64,000 bases of DNA from Ignavibacterium sp. (GTDB lineage: Bacteria > Bacteroidota > Ignavibacteria > Ignavibacteriales > Ignavibacteriaceae). Made by a program: the position numbers and the translations under genes. The notes under the pieces were generated by a model. The model ran no database searches. It saw only the letters and a program-made list of their open reading frames with translations, and had not been told where the DNA came from. The stretch lies in the NCBI GenBank assembly GCA_018335755.1, contig JAGXRK010000066.1, forward strand, positions 33,867 through 97,866, written 5' to 3'. Below are positions 8,989 through 18,458 of this stretch, one piece after another (within the stretch, counting starts at the first letter, position 1; every line of letters starts with the position of its first letter).

Positions 8989-10374
8989 TTAAGCCTGAAT
9001 TTTGCCCGTACTAACAGGAATTCCATACAATTCCAGCTTATTGTACAATGTCGGTTTGGATATGCCGAGCACCTTACATGCTTTTTGTTTATTACCTTTT
9101 ACCTCGTTAAGTACATTTTCAATATGAAATTTTTCCAGTTCCGCCACACTCCAGTTTACATTATAAGAAAAAATTGATGGTTCGTCTTTGTTGATTTTAA
9201 ATTCAGGTCTTTTTAACAAGACATTCTCAGGCTCAATCACATCGGATTTAGAAAGCAAAATTGCCTGCATTAAAGTGTTTTCCAGCTCGCGAACATTACC
9301 AACCCAGGAATGTTCCTGAAGCATCTCCATAACTTCATAAGGAACTTTTCTAACATTCTTATGAAGTTCTTTATTAATTTTTTTAACAAAATGAATAACA
9401 AGAGCAGGAATATCTTCCTTTCTATCACGTAAAGGCGGGGCAGTAATTGTATATACTTTTAATCTGTAGAAAAGATCTTCCCTGAACTTTCCATCATCTA
9501 CCCGCTTAGCAAGATTTTTATTAGTTGCAGCTATAATTCTTGCCTCAAGCGGAACGGTTGATTCACCGCCAACCCTTTCAAATTCTTTTTCCTGAATTAC
9601 GCGTAAAAGTTTTACCTGCAGATCATAAGATATTTCTGAAATCTCATCGAGGAAAATTGTGCCATTTCCTGCCAGCTCAAACTTGCCTTTTTTGTTTCTA
9701 ACGGCACCTGTAAATGCTCCTTTTACATGTCCGAATAATTCACTTTCAAGAAGTGATTCAGACAGTGCCGAGCAATTTACTGCAATAAAGGGATGACCCT
9801 GAGTTATTCCGGAATTGTGGATCATCTTTGCAATAAGTTCCTTGCCCGTACCGCTGTCTCCCTGAATAAGCACTGTGATACGTGAGGATGAAATTCTGCC
9901 AATGCTTTTATAAATTTCTTTCATTATGGGCGAACTGCCAACAAGACTTGTTTTACCGTTGAATTCCTCTTCTTCTTCCTTAGAGAGGGAAACAGCAAGC
10001 TGCTCGCTCAATTCTTTACTTCGAAGCGCATTTTTAACAACCTGGTTAAATCTTGTTACGTCAATTGGTTTTTCAATATAATCGTAAGCACCTTCCTGTA
10101 TAGCTTTTATTGTAGATTCAGTGTCATCAACTCCTGTTATCATAATAACGGGAATGTTAGGGTCATTTTCCTTAACATACTTCAAAACCTGGAAACCATC
10201 GGCTTCAGGCATAATTATATCAGTAATCACAAGATCGGGTCTTTCCTTTTTAAAGATTTCAATTGCGGCTGCACCATCATCAGCAGGAAAAACGAAATGC
10301 TTTTCTTTGGATAAATATAGTTTGAGTGTGCTTTTTATAAGATCGGAATCGTCAGCTAGAAGTATTCTTGCCAT
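8989..10374 (-). CDS. NtrC-family sigma-54-dependent response regulator
   Basis: A 461-residue three-domain protein. The receiver domain (residues 1-120) has phospho-acceptor Asp52 in VITDIIMPE and the KP loop of YIEKPID. The AAA+ domain has Walker A GDSGTGKE and the sigma-54 contact loop GAFTGA. The C-terminal Fis-type helix-turn-helix ends KACKVLGISKPTLYNKL. Such proteins hydrolyse ATP to open sigma-54 promoters after phosphorylation. No histidine kinase is adjacent. A near-perfect sigma-54 promoter stands before dnaK in this window, so this regulator or a paralogue could control it (inference). Confidence 0.95.
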   Translation of the reverse strand: MARILLADDSDLIKSTLKLYLSKEKHFVFPADDGAAAIEIFKKERPDLVITDIIMPEADGFQVLKYVKENDPNIPVIMITGVDDTESTIKAIQEGAYDYIEKPIDVTRFNQVVKNALRSKELSEQLAVSLSKEEEEEFNGKTSLVGSSPIMKEIYKSIGRISSSRITVLIQGDSGTGKELIAKMIHNSGITQGHPFIAVNCSALSESLLESELFGHVKGAFTGAVRNKKGKFELAGNGTIFLDEISEISYDLQVKLLRVIQEKEFERVGGESTVPLEARIIAATNKNLAKRVDDGKFREDLFYRLKVYTITAPPLRDRKEDIPALVIHFVKKINKELHKNVRKVPYEVMEMLQEHSWVGNVRELENTLMQAILLSKSDVIEPENVLLKRPEFKINKDEPSIFSYNVNWSVAELEKFHIENVLNEVKGNKQKACKVLGISKPTLYNKLELYGIPVSTGKIQA

Positions 10375-10638
10375 TTGCTACTCGCATTGATTAGATATTT
10401 AAATTCTGAATTTGTTTAAACTGTCCGGCAGCAAAGCTTCCCTTAAGATGCTGCACTAAAATATCAAATAAAACTTAAAATGAAATAAAAACCTCTAAAT
10501 ATTTTCCCTTGTCTTAAACTTTTTGTGATATATTAAGCAGAAGCTGTAAATAATTTTCCTGAACCCGCTAATGAATTTTTCTTGAAAGTGTTTTATTATA
10601 AATTTAAACGTCTTTTAATTATAAATATAAAAAAATCA

Positions 10639-11979
10639 ATGATAAGAACAGTTGTACTTTTTCTCTCTATAATTATTTTTATATCTGTTTTAGATCTAAA
10701 CGCTCAAATCCACTCAGATACAGAAGTGAAAACAACCTATCATCCAAACGGAGTGATAAAATCCAAAGGTGAGTACAGGTTTGATGAACTGCATGGTAAA
10801 TACTATGAATATTATCCATCCGGCAAATTGTGGAAAGAGTGGATTTTTGTTAATGGTAAAGAAAACGGTGAGTCTGTCTGGTATTTTGAAGATGGAAAAG
10901 TAAGCATAATATGGAATTATCGTAATGGTTTCCGTGATGGCATTTCAAAATGGTTTTATGAAACCGGCGAATTGTGGGCTGAGCAGAACTATCTGGACGG
11001 CAAACTGCAGTGGATAACAAGAACCTATTATAAAACAGGTGATCTGCAGGGCGAATGGAATTACGTTGATGGCTTACTTCAGGATATTTCAAGAACTTAT
11101 TATCAATCAGGGAACGTGGAAGTTGAACGAAGGTTTGTTGACGGTAAACAGCACGGAACAACAAGAGTTTTTCATGATCACAAAGACCGTGTAGCCCTTG
11201 AAGCTTTTTTTATTGATGATAAGCTCCAGGGAAAAGTAAAAATATATGATCTTGGTGGCAAAGTACGTGTTCTTGATGAATATATAAATGATGAACTGCT
11301 TAACAGAACCCGCTATGATTATATGGGTAAGCTGGAATCAGTTGAAAAAGTTGAGCGTTATTTTTACGATAACAAATCGATTAAACAGGAAATTTTTCTT
11401 GTTGATGGTATTCGTGATGGCATATCAAGAACTTACTTTGAGAGCGGTTTTCTGAGTGAAGAGTGGAATTATAAGGATAATTCGTTGGAAGGAAGATCTT
11501 ATTCTTTTTATGAAAATGGCGTGGTTAGAAAATCAACTGATTTTATTAATGGTGTTAAAAGAGGTAATGAAAAAACTTATTATGAGTCCGGCATCCTGAA
11601 AGAAGAATCTATTTACGATAACGGAAGACGGAACGGTATTGTGCTTACTTATCATCCTAATGGTGCACTTGAATCTAACGCAACTTATGTTAATGATGTT
11701 ATTAGTGGTGAGGTAAAATACTATTTTGATAATGGACTTATTAAAACAACTGAAGTTATTGAAAATGGAAAAAGACAGGGTCAAAGAATAACCTATCACC
11801 GTAACGGGGCGCTAGACCGCATTGAAAATTATTTAAATGGAGAGCTTAACGGTTGGATCAAATCTTATTATGAAAACGGAACTTTAATGAAAGAAGAGTA
11901 TTACAATAAAGGCTCAATTGAAAGAAGTAAATCTTTTAACCGGAACGGGGAACTGGTTTCTACTTTTGGTTATAATTGA
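10639..11979 (+). CDS. Secreted YwqK/MORN-like repeat protein
   Basis: A protein of 446 residues from the ATG at 10639. An upstream in-frame TTG at 10582 would add 19 residues before a good signal peptide (MIRTVVLFLSIIIFISVLDLNAQ), so I prefer the internal ATG. The mature part is many repeats of about 23 residues with the pattern YYxxGxLxxExxYxxGxxxG, the MORN_2/YwqK type. In other bacteria such repeats occur in immunity or antitoxin proteins of polymorphic toxins and in unknown exported proteins. No toxin gene is adjacent and there is no T9SS tail. Function is unknown. Confidence 0.8.
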   Translation: MIRTVVLFLSIIIFISVLDLNAQIHSDTEVKTTYHPNGVIKSKGEYRFDELHGKYYEYYPSGKLWKEWIFVNGKENGESVWYFEDGKVSIIWNYRNGFRDGISKWFYETGELWAEQNYLDGKLQWITRTYYKTGDLQGEWNYVDGLLQDISRTYYQSGNVEVERRFVDGKQHGTTRVFHDHKDRVALEAFFIDDKLQGKVKIYDLGGKVRVLDEYINDELLNRTRYDYMGKLESVEKVERYFYDNKSIKQEIFLVDGIRDGISRTYFESGFLSEEWNYKDNSLEGRSYSFYENGVVRKSTDFINGVKRGNEKTYYESGILKEESIYDNGRRNGIVLTYHPNGALESNATYVNDVISGEVKYYFDNGLIKTTEVIENGKRQGQRITYHRNGALDRIENYLNGELNGWIKSYYENGTLMKEEYYNKGSIERSKSFNRNGELVSTFGYN

Positions 11980-12012
11980 TCATAAATAAAAAATTAAAAA
12001 CAAAAGAAATAA

Positions 12013-12912
12013 GTGATGAAAAAATCTTTTCCTGATAAGTATACTGTCGGCTTGATTCAAATGGCATTCAGCAAAAAGCCGAAAGAGAATGTGAAAAATG
12101 CAGTCAACTGGGTCGAAAAAGCTGCAAAGAAAAAGGCACAGGTAATTTGCCTGCCTGAACTATTCACCTCACAGTATTTCTGTCAGTCTGAAAATATTGA
12201 TTATTATGATCTTGCTGAACCTCTTGATGGTCCATCAATTAAAGCAGTCAGTAAAGCGGCTGAAAAAAATAAAGTAGTGGTGATTGCCCCATTCTTTGAA
12301 AAACGTGCAATGGGTGTTTATCACAACAGCGCTGCTTTAATAGACGCGGATGGAAAAGTAATTGGATTATATCGTAAAATGCACATTCCTGATGATCCGG
12401 CATATTATGAAAAGTTTTATTTCACTCCCGGTGATCTTGGATTTAAAGCATTTGAAACAAAATTTGGAAAAATTGGAACTCTGATCTGCTGGGATCAGTG
12501 GTATCCTGAAGGTGCGCGATTGACAGCTATGCAAGGAGCGAGCATTCTTTTTTATCCGACTGCCATCGGCTGGCATCCTTATGAAAAAGATGAACACGGC
12601 AAACCGCAGTTTGAAAGCTGGCAGACTATCCAGCGCAGTCACGCTATAGCAAATGGTATTTATGTTGCCGCTGCAAATAGAATTGGACTTGAAAAGCAAA
12701 CTCCTGATTCAGCAGGAATAGAATTCTGGGGCAGATCATTCATCTGCGATCCGCAGGGAATATTATTAGCCGAAGCTTCACATAATAAAGAAGAAATAAT
12801 AACTGCTGAAGTTGACTTAAATAGAATTGAATATATCCGGCGTAATTGGCCCTTTCTTCGTGACAGAAGAATTGATGCTTATGCTGATATTACGAAAAGA
12901 TTTTCGGAATAA
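12013..12912 (+). CDS. aguB: N-carbamoylputrescine amidase
   Basis: A 299-residue nitrilase-superfamily amidase. The Glu-Lys-Cys triad is visible in ICLPELF, LYRKMHIPDDP and LICWDQWYPE. The IPDDPAYYEKFYFTPGD stretch is typical of AguB. It converts N-carbamoylputrescine to putrescine, CO2 and ammonia. The next gene is agmatine deiminase, which makes its substrate, so the pair forms the agmatine route to putrescine. A dispersed inverted repeat fills the 77 bases between them. Confidence 0.95.
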   Translation: MMKKSFPDKYTVGLIQMAFSKKPKENVKNAVNWVEKAAKKKAQVICLPELFTSQYFCQSENIDYYDLAEPLDGPSIKAVSKAAEKNKVVVIAPFFEKRAMGVYHNSAALIDADGKVIGLYRKMHIPDDPAYYEKFYFTPGDLGFKAFETKFGKIGTLICWDQWYPEGARLTAMQGASILFYPTAIGWHPYEKDEHGKPQFESWQTIQRSHAIANGIYVAAANRIGLEKQTPDSAGIEFWGRSFICDPQGILLAEASHNKEEIITAEVDLNRIEYIRRNWPFLRDRRIDAYADITKRFSE

Positions 12913-12918
12913 TTATTA

Positions 12919-12985
12919 CCACTAAGACACTTAGTTCACTAAGGAACACTTAGTGAATCTGAGTGTTCTTAGTGTCTAAGTGGTG
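12919..12985. repeat. Inverted-repeat element (ACTAAG/CTTAGT type)
   Basis: This intergenic element is built from repeated CACTTAG/CTAAGTG units. Perfect inner arms GAACACT (12944-12950) and AGTGTTC (12962-12968) are flanked by near-matching outer arms CCACTAAGACACT and AGTGTCTAAGTGG, with a staggered match. It can fold into a hairpin between aguB and aguA and ends 4 bases before the aguA ATG. It resembles REP-like intergenic elements; there is no second copy in this window. Confidence 0.6.
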
Positions 12986-12989
12986 AAAA

Positions 12990-14036
12990 ATGAATATTGA
13001 AAATAAATACAGAATTCCCGCGGAATGGGAAAAACACGAAGCTACCTGGATTGGCTGGCCTAATAATAAAGCGGACTGGCCCGGCAAATTTCAACCGATT
13101 CCATGGGTGTATGGTGAAATTGTTCGGTATATCTCGCGGGCAGAAAAAGTAAGGATTATTGTTGAATCAAAATCACATCAGAAAAAAGCTGAGAGTGTTC
13201 TGAAAGCTGTAGGAGCAGAACTTAATAATATTGAATTCTTTAAACTTCAAACAGACAGAAATTGGCTCAGAGATTCCGGTCCTCAATTCGTTAAAGATAA
13301 GAATGGCAATACCGTTATCATAAACTTTAAGTTTAATGCGTGGGCAAAGTATGACAACTATAAAAAAGATTTAAAAATACCAAAGATGATTTCGGATAAA
13401 CTTGCATTGCCCAAAATTATTGCTGAGCAAAAGAGCAGGGAAGTGGTGCTTGAAGGAGGAAGTATTGATTATAACGGATCAGGTACGTTGATTACTACTG
13501 AAGAATGTTTGATGGATGCTCAGACACAAGTGCGTAATCCGGGTTTTACTAAAAAAGATTACGAAAAAGTTTTTAATAAATATCTTGGAATAACTAATAC
13601 TATCTGGCTTAACAAAGGAATAGCCGGAGATGACACACACGGACACGTTGATGATATTGCAAGATTTGTAAACAGAACAACAGTTGTAACGGTAATGGAA
13701 ACCCGCCCGAATGATCCCAACTACCTTCCACTAATGGAGAATAGAGAAATACTTGAAGGCGCAGTTCTTGAAGATGGAAAGAAAATAGAAGTAGTTGAAA
13801 TACCAATGCCTTCGCCGGTAATATTTAAGGGAGAAAGACTTCCAGCAAGTTATGCTAACTTTTACATTTCGAATTATGCAGTGCTCGTACCGACATTTAA
13901 TGATCCGAATGACAGAATTGCATTAGGAATACTAGGTGAACTTTTTACAGACCGACTAGTAATAGGAATTCACGCAGTGGATCTGGTTTGGGGATTAGGT
14001 ACAATTCATTGTTTAACACACGAGCAGGTTTTATAA
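12990..14036 (+). CDS. aguA: Agmatine deiminase
   Basis: A 348-residue enzyme of the peptidyl-arginine-deiminase-like family. It has WLRDSGPQFV, EGGSIDYNG and GDDTHGHVDDIARF, and the catalytic cysteine of TIHCLTHEQ lies six residues before the C-terminus. It hydrolyses agmatine to N-carbamoylputrescine, the substrate of the AguB enzyme encoded just upstream. No arginine decarboxylase is in the window. It converges on a T9SS cargo gene with a single base between the stops. Confidence 0.95.
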   Translation: MNIENKYRIPAEWEKHEATWIGWPNNKADWPGKFQPIPWVYGEIVRYISRAEKVRIIVESKSHQKKAESVLKAVGAELNNIEFFKLQTDRNWLRDSGPQFVKDKNGNTVIINFKFNAWAKYDNYKKDLKIPKMISDKLALPKIIAEQKSREVVLEGGSIDYNGSGTLITTEECLMDAQTQVRNPGFTKKDYEKVFNKYLGITNTIWLNKGIAGDDTHGHVDDIARFVNRTTVVTVMETRPNDPNYLPLMENREILEGAVLEDGKKIEVVEIPMPSPVIFKGERLPASYANFYISNYAVLVPTFNDPNDRIALGILGELFTDRLVIGIHAVDLVWGLGTIHCLTHEQVL

Positions 14037-14037
14037 T

Positions 14038-15300
14038 TTACTTTACCAGTATCATTTTCTTTGTTTCAACAAATTCGCCTGATCTTAATTGGTAATAATA
14101 AACTCCTGATGCCAGATTCCGGATACCGGATACCGGATGAAACTCAATCTCATAACTTCCGGCAAGCTTTTCTTCATTAACAAGAGTTGCTACTTCTTTT
14201 CCGAGTATATCATAAACTTTTATTGTTACAAATCCTTCATCCCGTAACTGGTATCTGATTATCGTTGAAGGATTAAATGGATTTGGGTAGTTTTGAGTTA
14301 GCAAAAAAGAAAATTGCAAATAGGATTCTTGTTTTATTTCTGTAATTGGAACATAGAAGAAATTGTATTTTATTGAAGGGGTCCATTTATTGCTTTGCCA
14401 ACTATAAACAAGCATTTCAGTTATTTCATCATAAATATTATATGAATAGACTGACTTTAAAAGAAAAATCCATCCATTTTGCCAAATTTGATTAATGAAC
14501 TCTTTAATCAAATTATTTTCATAAATGATGCTGTCTCTAGCTGAATTTACCCAATTTCCATTAATAAATTGTTGGAATTCTCTTTCAATCCTATTTCCAT
14601 ACTGATCATAAGAATAAATAGTTTTACTAGAAACATCCCAGTTTACACCGTTCCATTCTCTGGTCAATTCTTCAACAAGCAAATTATTAATTGTGTATCT
14701 ATAATCAGTATAAAACCTTGAAGACCACTGATTTGTACTTTCCCAAATTTGTAAAGTATCGCTCTCTAAATTATCATCCGGAAAATATTTATATTTTAAT
14801 CGGGAATCGTTCTCCCAGTTATTATTCCAATTTTGAAAAACTCTTGTGTTTAAATTGCCAGTTGAATCATAATCATAAATGTATTTTTCTTTATTTTCCC
14901 ACATAGCAGACCAACTTTGATATACTGAGGAATCAAGAACAGAACTTGTAAATTTATAGTACCACCTATCGAAATTTTTCCAGATATTATTGGACCTTAG
15001 ATACCTCGTCCATAGTATTCTATTAAATAATGAATCATACTCAAATTCGGTCCAGCTGTTCTCCATCCAATCTTCATTTTGTCTGATATAAATTATCAAA
15101 TCACTCAATCGTCTGCTGCTATCAGGCACAGGCAGAGGTGATGTCAAACTTTTCATTGTACCAGTTAAATCCGATAGTTTTGAGGAAAAATTATTAAAAA
15201 TATAAAGATTATGGGAATAATAGGACGATCCCTGAGCAAAATCTATTCTAAAAAATGAAACAGTAATCATTAGAATAAATAAATGTCTATAATTTTTCAT
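14038..15300 (-). CDS. T9SS-sorted secreted protein with YD-like repeats
   Basis: A 420-residue protein with an N-terminal signal peptide (MKNYRHLFILMITVSFF), a middle of Trp/Tyr-rich repeats of the form YxYDxxGNxxxRxxQxWxNxxW, and a C-terminal sorting domain starting QNYPNPFNPSTIIRYQL and ending ETKKMILVK. T9SS cargo crosses the outer membrane and is then released or anchored. A loop of the sorting domain (HPVSGIRNLAS) is encoded by a short tandem repeat of a CCGGAT/CCGGTAT unit near 14115. Function of the middle is unknown. Confidence 0.85.
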   Translation of the reverse strand: MKNYRHLFILMITVSFFRIDFAQGSSYYSHNLYIFNNFSSKLSDLTGTMKSLTSPLPVPDSSRRLSDLIIYIRQNEDWMENSWTEFEYDSLFNRILWTRYLRSNNIWKNFDRWYYKFTSSVLDSSVYQSWSAMWENKEKYIYDYDSTGNLNTRVFQNWNNNWENDSRLKYKYFPDDNLESDTLQIWESTNQWSSRFYTDYRYTINNLLVEELTREWNGVNWDVSSKTIYSYDQYGNRIEREFQQFINGNWVNSARDSIIYENNLIKEFINQIWQNGWIFLLKSVYSYNIYDEITEMLVYSWQSNKWTPSIKYNFFYVPITEIKQESYLQFSFLLTQNYPNPFNPSTIIRYQLRDEGFVTIKVYDILGKEVATLVNEEKLAGSYEIEFHPVSGIRNLASGVYYYQLRSGEFVETKKMILVK

Positions 15301-15360
15301 TATTATATGAGTTAACTCTTGTTAATTTTAGCTTTACAAGTAAAGGGATAAATTTTCAAA

Positions 15361-16611
15361 TCATCTTAAGTAAGTCATTTTCATAGTTTTAACGAAAGCT
15401 CCAGCATTTAACTGATAAAAATAAATTCCACTTGAAAGAGAAGAGGCATTAAAATTAACTTCATAACTTCCTGCATCTCTATACTCATCAACCAGAGTTG
15501 CGATCTCTTTACCCAGCACATCAAACACTTTAATTGTTTGATGACTGCCTACCGGCGACTGCCAACTGATCTTTGTGCTTGGGTTGAACGGGTTCGGATA
15601 ATTTTGTGACAAATAAAATCTGTTAGGCAACTGGATATCTAGATTCGAAATTCCTACAGGGTAATCCCCTGTATATTTTAATAAATACCCGTTCGTGTAA
15701 CCAATCCATTTTGTATTTTCTTTATCTATGTAGACAGAGTATGTCCTAGCATTCTGGATTTCCGGGAACTGAGGATAAAACAAACTAAAATTATCGTCCT
15801 CTACTAAAAAAATTCCGCTTGAATCTGCTTGTGCCATCCACTTCCTATCATTTGCATCAACTGCAATAGCATAATTTGAAAACCTTTGGATATTGTACTG
15901 ACCGTATGTACTCCATACTGAGTCAGCAGATAATCTTACCAGATCCGATCCATTAAACCAAACATCATTTGTACTTTCAATTGCAATACAATATATCCAC
16001 ATCATAATGTCATATATTTCCCAAAAACTCACTCTATCAAACATACCAAAACCCCTATGGTCACTACCGTACCATAGATTACCGCTTTTATCAAAAGAAA
16101 TAGCATTTATTTCCATTTGACCGTTAATCATAGGAGAATTTGAATCGTCATATAAAGTCCAGTTTTGACCATCAAATTTTGCAAGACCTGCCCAGTAAGT
16201 TCCGACCCAGATATTATTGGAGTCATCAATTTCTACCTCCCAGGCAGAATTGTTTTGACTTCTGGGAGCGATCTCGTTCATATTATAGAAGTACCATTCA
16301 TTACCATCAAATTTTACCAGACCGGTATCCTGAGTTGCAATCCAGATATTATTTTGCTGATCAACAGCCAGTGCCCAGATATAACTATCAGTAAATGGAG
16401 AATTCTGAGAATTAAATATTGTGAATACTCCATCTGCATACTTAATTAAACCGGCTGATTGGGTTCCAAGCCAAATGGCAGAATCCTGATCTTTTGCTAT
16501 TGCTGTAATGCGATTATCAACACCAGAGTTGAGCAAAGTCCAATAAGCTTCCTGACTATGCAGTGTATTTATAGTCAGTAAAAGAAAACCCAATATTAAA
16601 TAGGTCTTCAT
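15361..16611 (-). CDS. T9SS-sorted two-component-regulator-propeller-like protein
   Basis: A 416-residue protein with signal peptide MKTYLILGFLLLTINTLHS. The body is a series of about 45-residue blades containing NIWIATQDTGLVKFDG, NIWVGTYWAGLAKFDG and similar, the Reg_prop type that builds a seven-bladed propeller in hybrid sensor proteins. Here the propeller stands alone, followed by a T9SS sorting domain (QNYPNPFNPSTKISWQSP). It is therefore an extracellular propeller rather than a sensor kinase. It is in the six-gene cargo block, and its sorting-domain DNA is nearly identical to that of its neighbours. Confidence 0.85.
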   Translation of the reverse strand: MKTYLILGFLLLTINTLHSQEAYWTLLNSGVDNRITAIAKDQDSAIWLGTQSAGLIKYADGVFTIFNSQNSPFTDSYIWALAVDQQNNIWIATQDTGLVKFDGNEWYFYNMNEIAPRSQNNSAWEVEIDDSNNIWVGTYWAGLAKFDGQNWTLYDDSNSPMINGQMEINAISFDKSGNLWYGSDHRGFGMFDRVSFWEIYDIMMWIYCIAIESTNDVWFNGSDLVRLSADSVWSTYGQYNIQRFSNYAIAVDANDRKWMAQADSSGIFLVEDDNFSLFYPQFPEIQNARTYSVYIDKENTKWIGYTNGYLLKYTGDYPVGISNLDIQLPNRFYLSQNYPNPFNPSTKISWQSPVGSHQTIKVFDVLGKEIATLVDEYRDAGSYEVNFNASSLSSGIYFYQLNAGAFVKTMKMTYLR

Positions 16612-16705
16612 TGTTCTTCCCTTTCAGTTTTATAAAAAGATAAAACAATCACGCAATTATCTTAATCTAATTAACATTCATTGTCAATATGAAAAATAAA
16701 CAGTT

Positions 16706-18391
16706 TTATTTAAGCACTGACATCTTTAGGGTTTTGATGAAACTACCTGATTTTAGTGTATAGAAGTATATTCCGGATGATAATCCTGCAGCATCAAACT
16801 CAACCTCATAACTTCCTGCATTTCTATACTCATCAACCAAGGTTGCAACCTCTCTGCCAAGCACATCAAATACTTTAATTGTTTGATGACTGCCTACTGG
16901 CGACTGCCACCTTATCTTAGTACTTGGGTTAAATGGATTCGGATAATTCTGCGCTAAATAAAAATCCAAATCAGAAATCAAATCATCATCAACAGATGTT
17001 CCAAGATATAAGAAGCTGTTATAATACCATGCAGTTTCAACACTAGGGCTATTCTGATTAAACAGACTAACTCCGGGTATTGCATCATATTGGTAGATGT
17101 AAAATCCTTCATAGATAAAAGGGACACCCGTGCTTTCAAAAAAAGGACTCAATACTGGGTATTGCTCCGTTCTACTATTATCAAATGGAAGGTATAACCA
17201 TATTCCGTGTAGCCATTCGATACCAAAATTTGGACCCGCATCATAACCTAAAACGTAATTAATATCTGTATAATAAACAGGATAGGAATTTCCTGAATTA
17301 TCTCCCGGATAAATATTGAAAGGAGAACCAAAACCTGAAGTGTATTCAATAGATTGCCATAGTATCATCATGCCGTTTCCTTCAGGTGTAATCGAAATTG
17401 TAGGATACGCATTCCCAATTCCATTACCCGGTCTTAATAGTGAAACAACATTACCATGGCCGTCATCGGGTCTTTCATTTGATGGTTCTGTTACTGCTGT
17501 CCACTTATCATAATTGCTATTCCAGTATAATACGGGAAATACATCAGTTGTATCGGTTGAACCTTCAAGTACACCTTTACCATATCCATTAATCACAACG
17601 TGTGTTTTGCCGTCATTATCTACTTCATAAGACATCTGGGAAAAGTTTTCGAAAAACGGAGCATAATTTCTGTTCGATACCTGTCCGTAAACTCCGTCAA
17701 TACCAAGTATTTGCCCCTGCCACGTAGCTCCAAAGTCAGGTGAGTGATACAAATAAATAATATCATCGATACCATTAGCTGATGCTTCTGCAAAGCCACC
17801 GACGATTGATAAATACTGACCGTTTTCAGAAATTTTTATGGGCAGGCCTGCAGAACCGCTGACTGAGCCTATATTAATATTAGGGTCGCCGTCTCCAACC
17901 CGGATATGCTGATCAAAAGTTAAACCCTGATCCGTTGATTTAAAGATATTATAATCATTACCAAATGCATAAATAGTTCCGTCAGATGTGTATGCGAAGG
18001 ACTGCAAATTACTTGTTCCGGGCTGAAAAGTATTGAACTGCCAGGTTGATGGATCAACAACTGAAAATCCGCCTGATGAAAGTAAAAGCAGCTTACCGTC
18101 CAGAGGCCCGCCGTTACAATATTGCAGACCTCTTGATGAAGTGGTTTGACCAAAAGGTTCTAGAGCGAGCCAGGTAGTATCTGGTCTATAATATAATTTA
18201 CCTCTGATAAATACAACCGGATCTAAGTTGCCGTCATTATTGTAATCCAGCATTTCAATATACCGGACAGGGGAGTTGTTATACAGGTAATCGTAATCAG
18301 TATTGAAGAGAAGCTGCCCGAAATCCTGAGCAAATAAATGCGAACTGAAAAACAATAACAGAGATACCATTAGTGATGTTAAAGTTTTCAT
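16706..18391 (-). CDS. T9SS-sorted secreted protein with Asp-box (BNR) motifs
   Basis: A 561-residue protein with signal peptide ending HLFAQDFG and a C-terminal T9SS domain (QNYPNPFNPSTKIRWQSP). The body has Asp-box-like motifs, IFKSTDQGLTF and HSPDFGATWQG, which mark the turns of sialidase-like and BNR beta-propellers. No sialidase catalytic arginines or FRIP motif can be placed confidently, so enzymatic activity should not be assumed. It is an extracellular protein of unknown role in the cargo block. Confidence 0.8.
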   Translation of the reverse strand: MKTLTSLMVSLLLFFSSHLFAQDFGQLLFNTDYDYLYNNSPVRYIEMLDYNNDGNLDPVVFIRGKLYYRPDTTWLALEPFGQTTSSRGLQYCNGGPLDGKLLLLSSGGFSVVDPSTWQFNTFQPGTSNLQSFAYTSDGTIYAFGNDYNIFKSTDQGLTFDQHIRVGDGDPNINIGSVSGSAGLPIKISENGQYLSIVGGFAEASANGIDDIIYLYHSPDFGATWQGQILGIDGVYGQVSNRNYAPFFENFSQMSYEVDNDGKTHVVINGYGKGVLEGSTDTTDVFPVLYWNSNYDKWTAVTEPSNERPDDGHGNVVSLLRPGNGIGNAYPTISITPEGNGMMILWQSIEYTSGFGSPFNIYPGDNSGNSYPVYYTDINYVLGYDAGPNFGIEWLHGIWLYLPFDNSRTEQYPVLSPFFESTGVPFIYEGFYIYQYDAIPGVSLFNQNSPSVETAWYYNSFLYLGTSVDDDLISDLDFYLAQNYPNPFNPSTKIRWQSPVGSHQTIKVFDVLGREVATLVDEYRNAGSYEVEFDAAGLSSGIYFYTLKSGSFIKTLKMSVLK

Positions 18392-18458
18392 AATTTTTCT
18401 CCTTTTAGAAAAATATGTTAGAACTCTTTATGAAATTATTATTGATACATTCTATTAT

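Noticed and set aside
10426..10455. GCAGCA...TGCTGC hairpin upstream of the YwqK gene as a terminator or riboswitch
   Set aside because: Six-bp arms, long loop and no T-run; no known riboswitch core is visible.
16706..18391. Calling the Asp-box protein a sialidase
   Set aside because: Asp-box motifs are present, but the catalytic arginine triad and FRIP motif are not visible.
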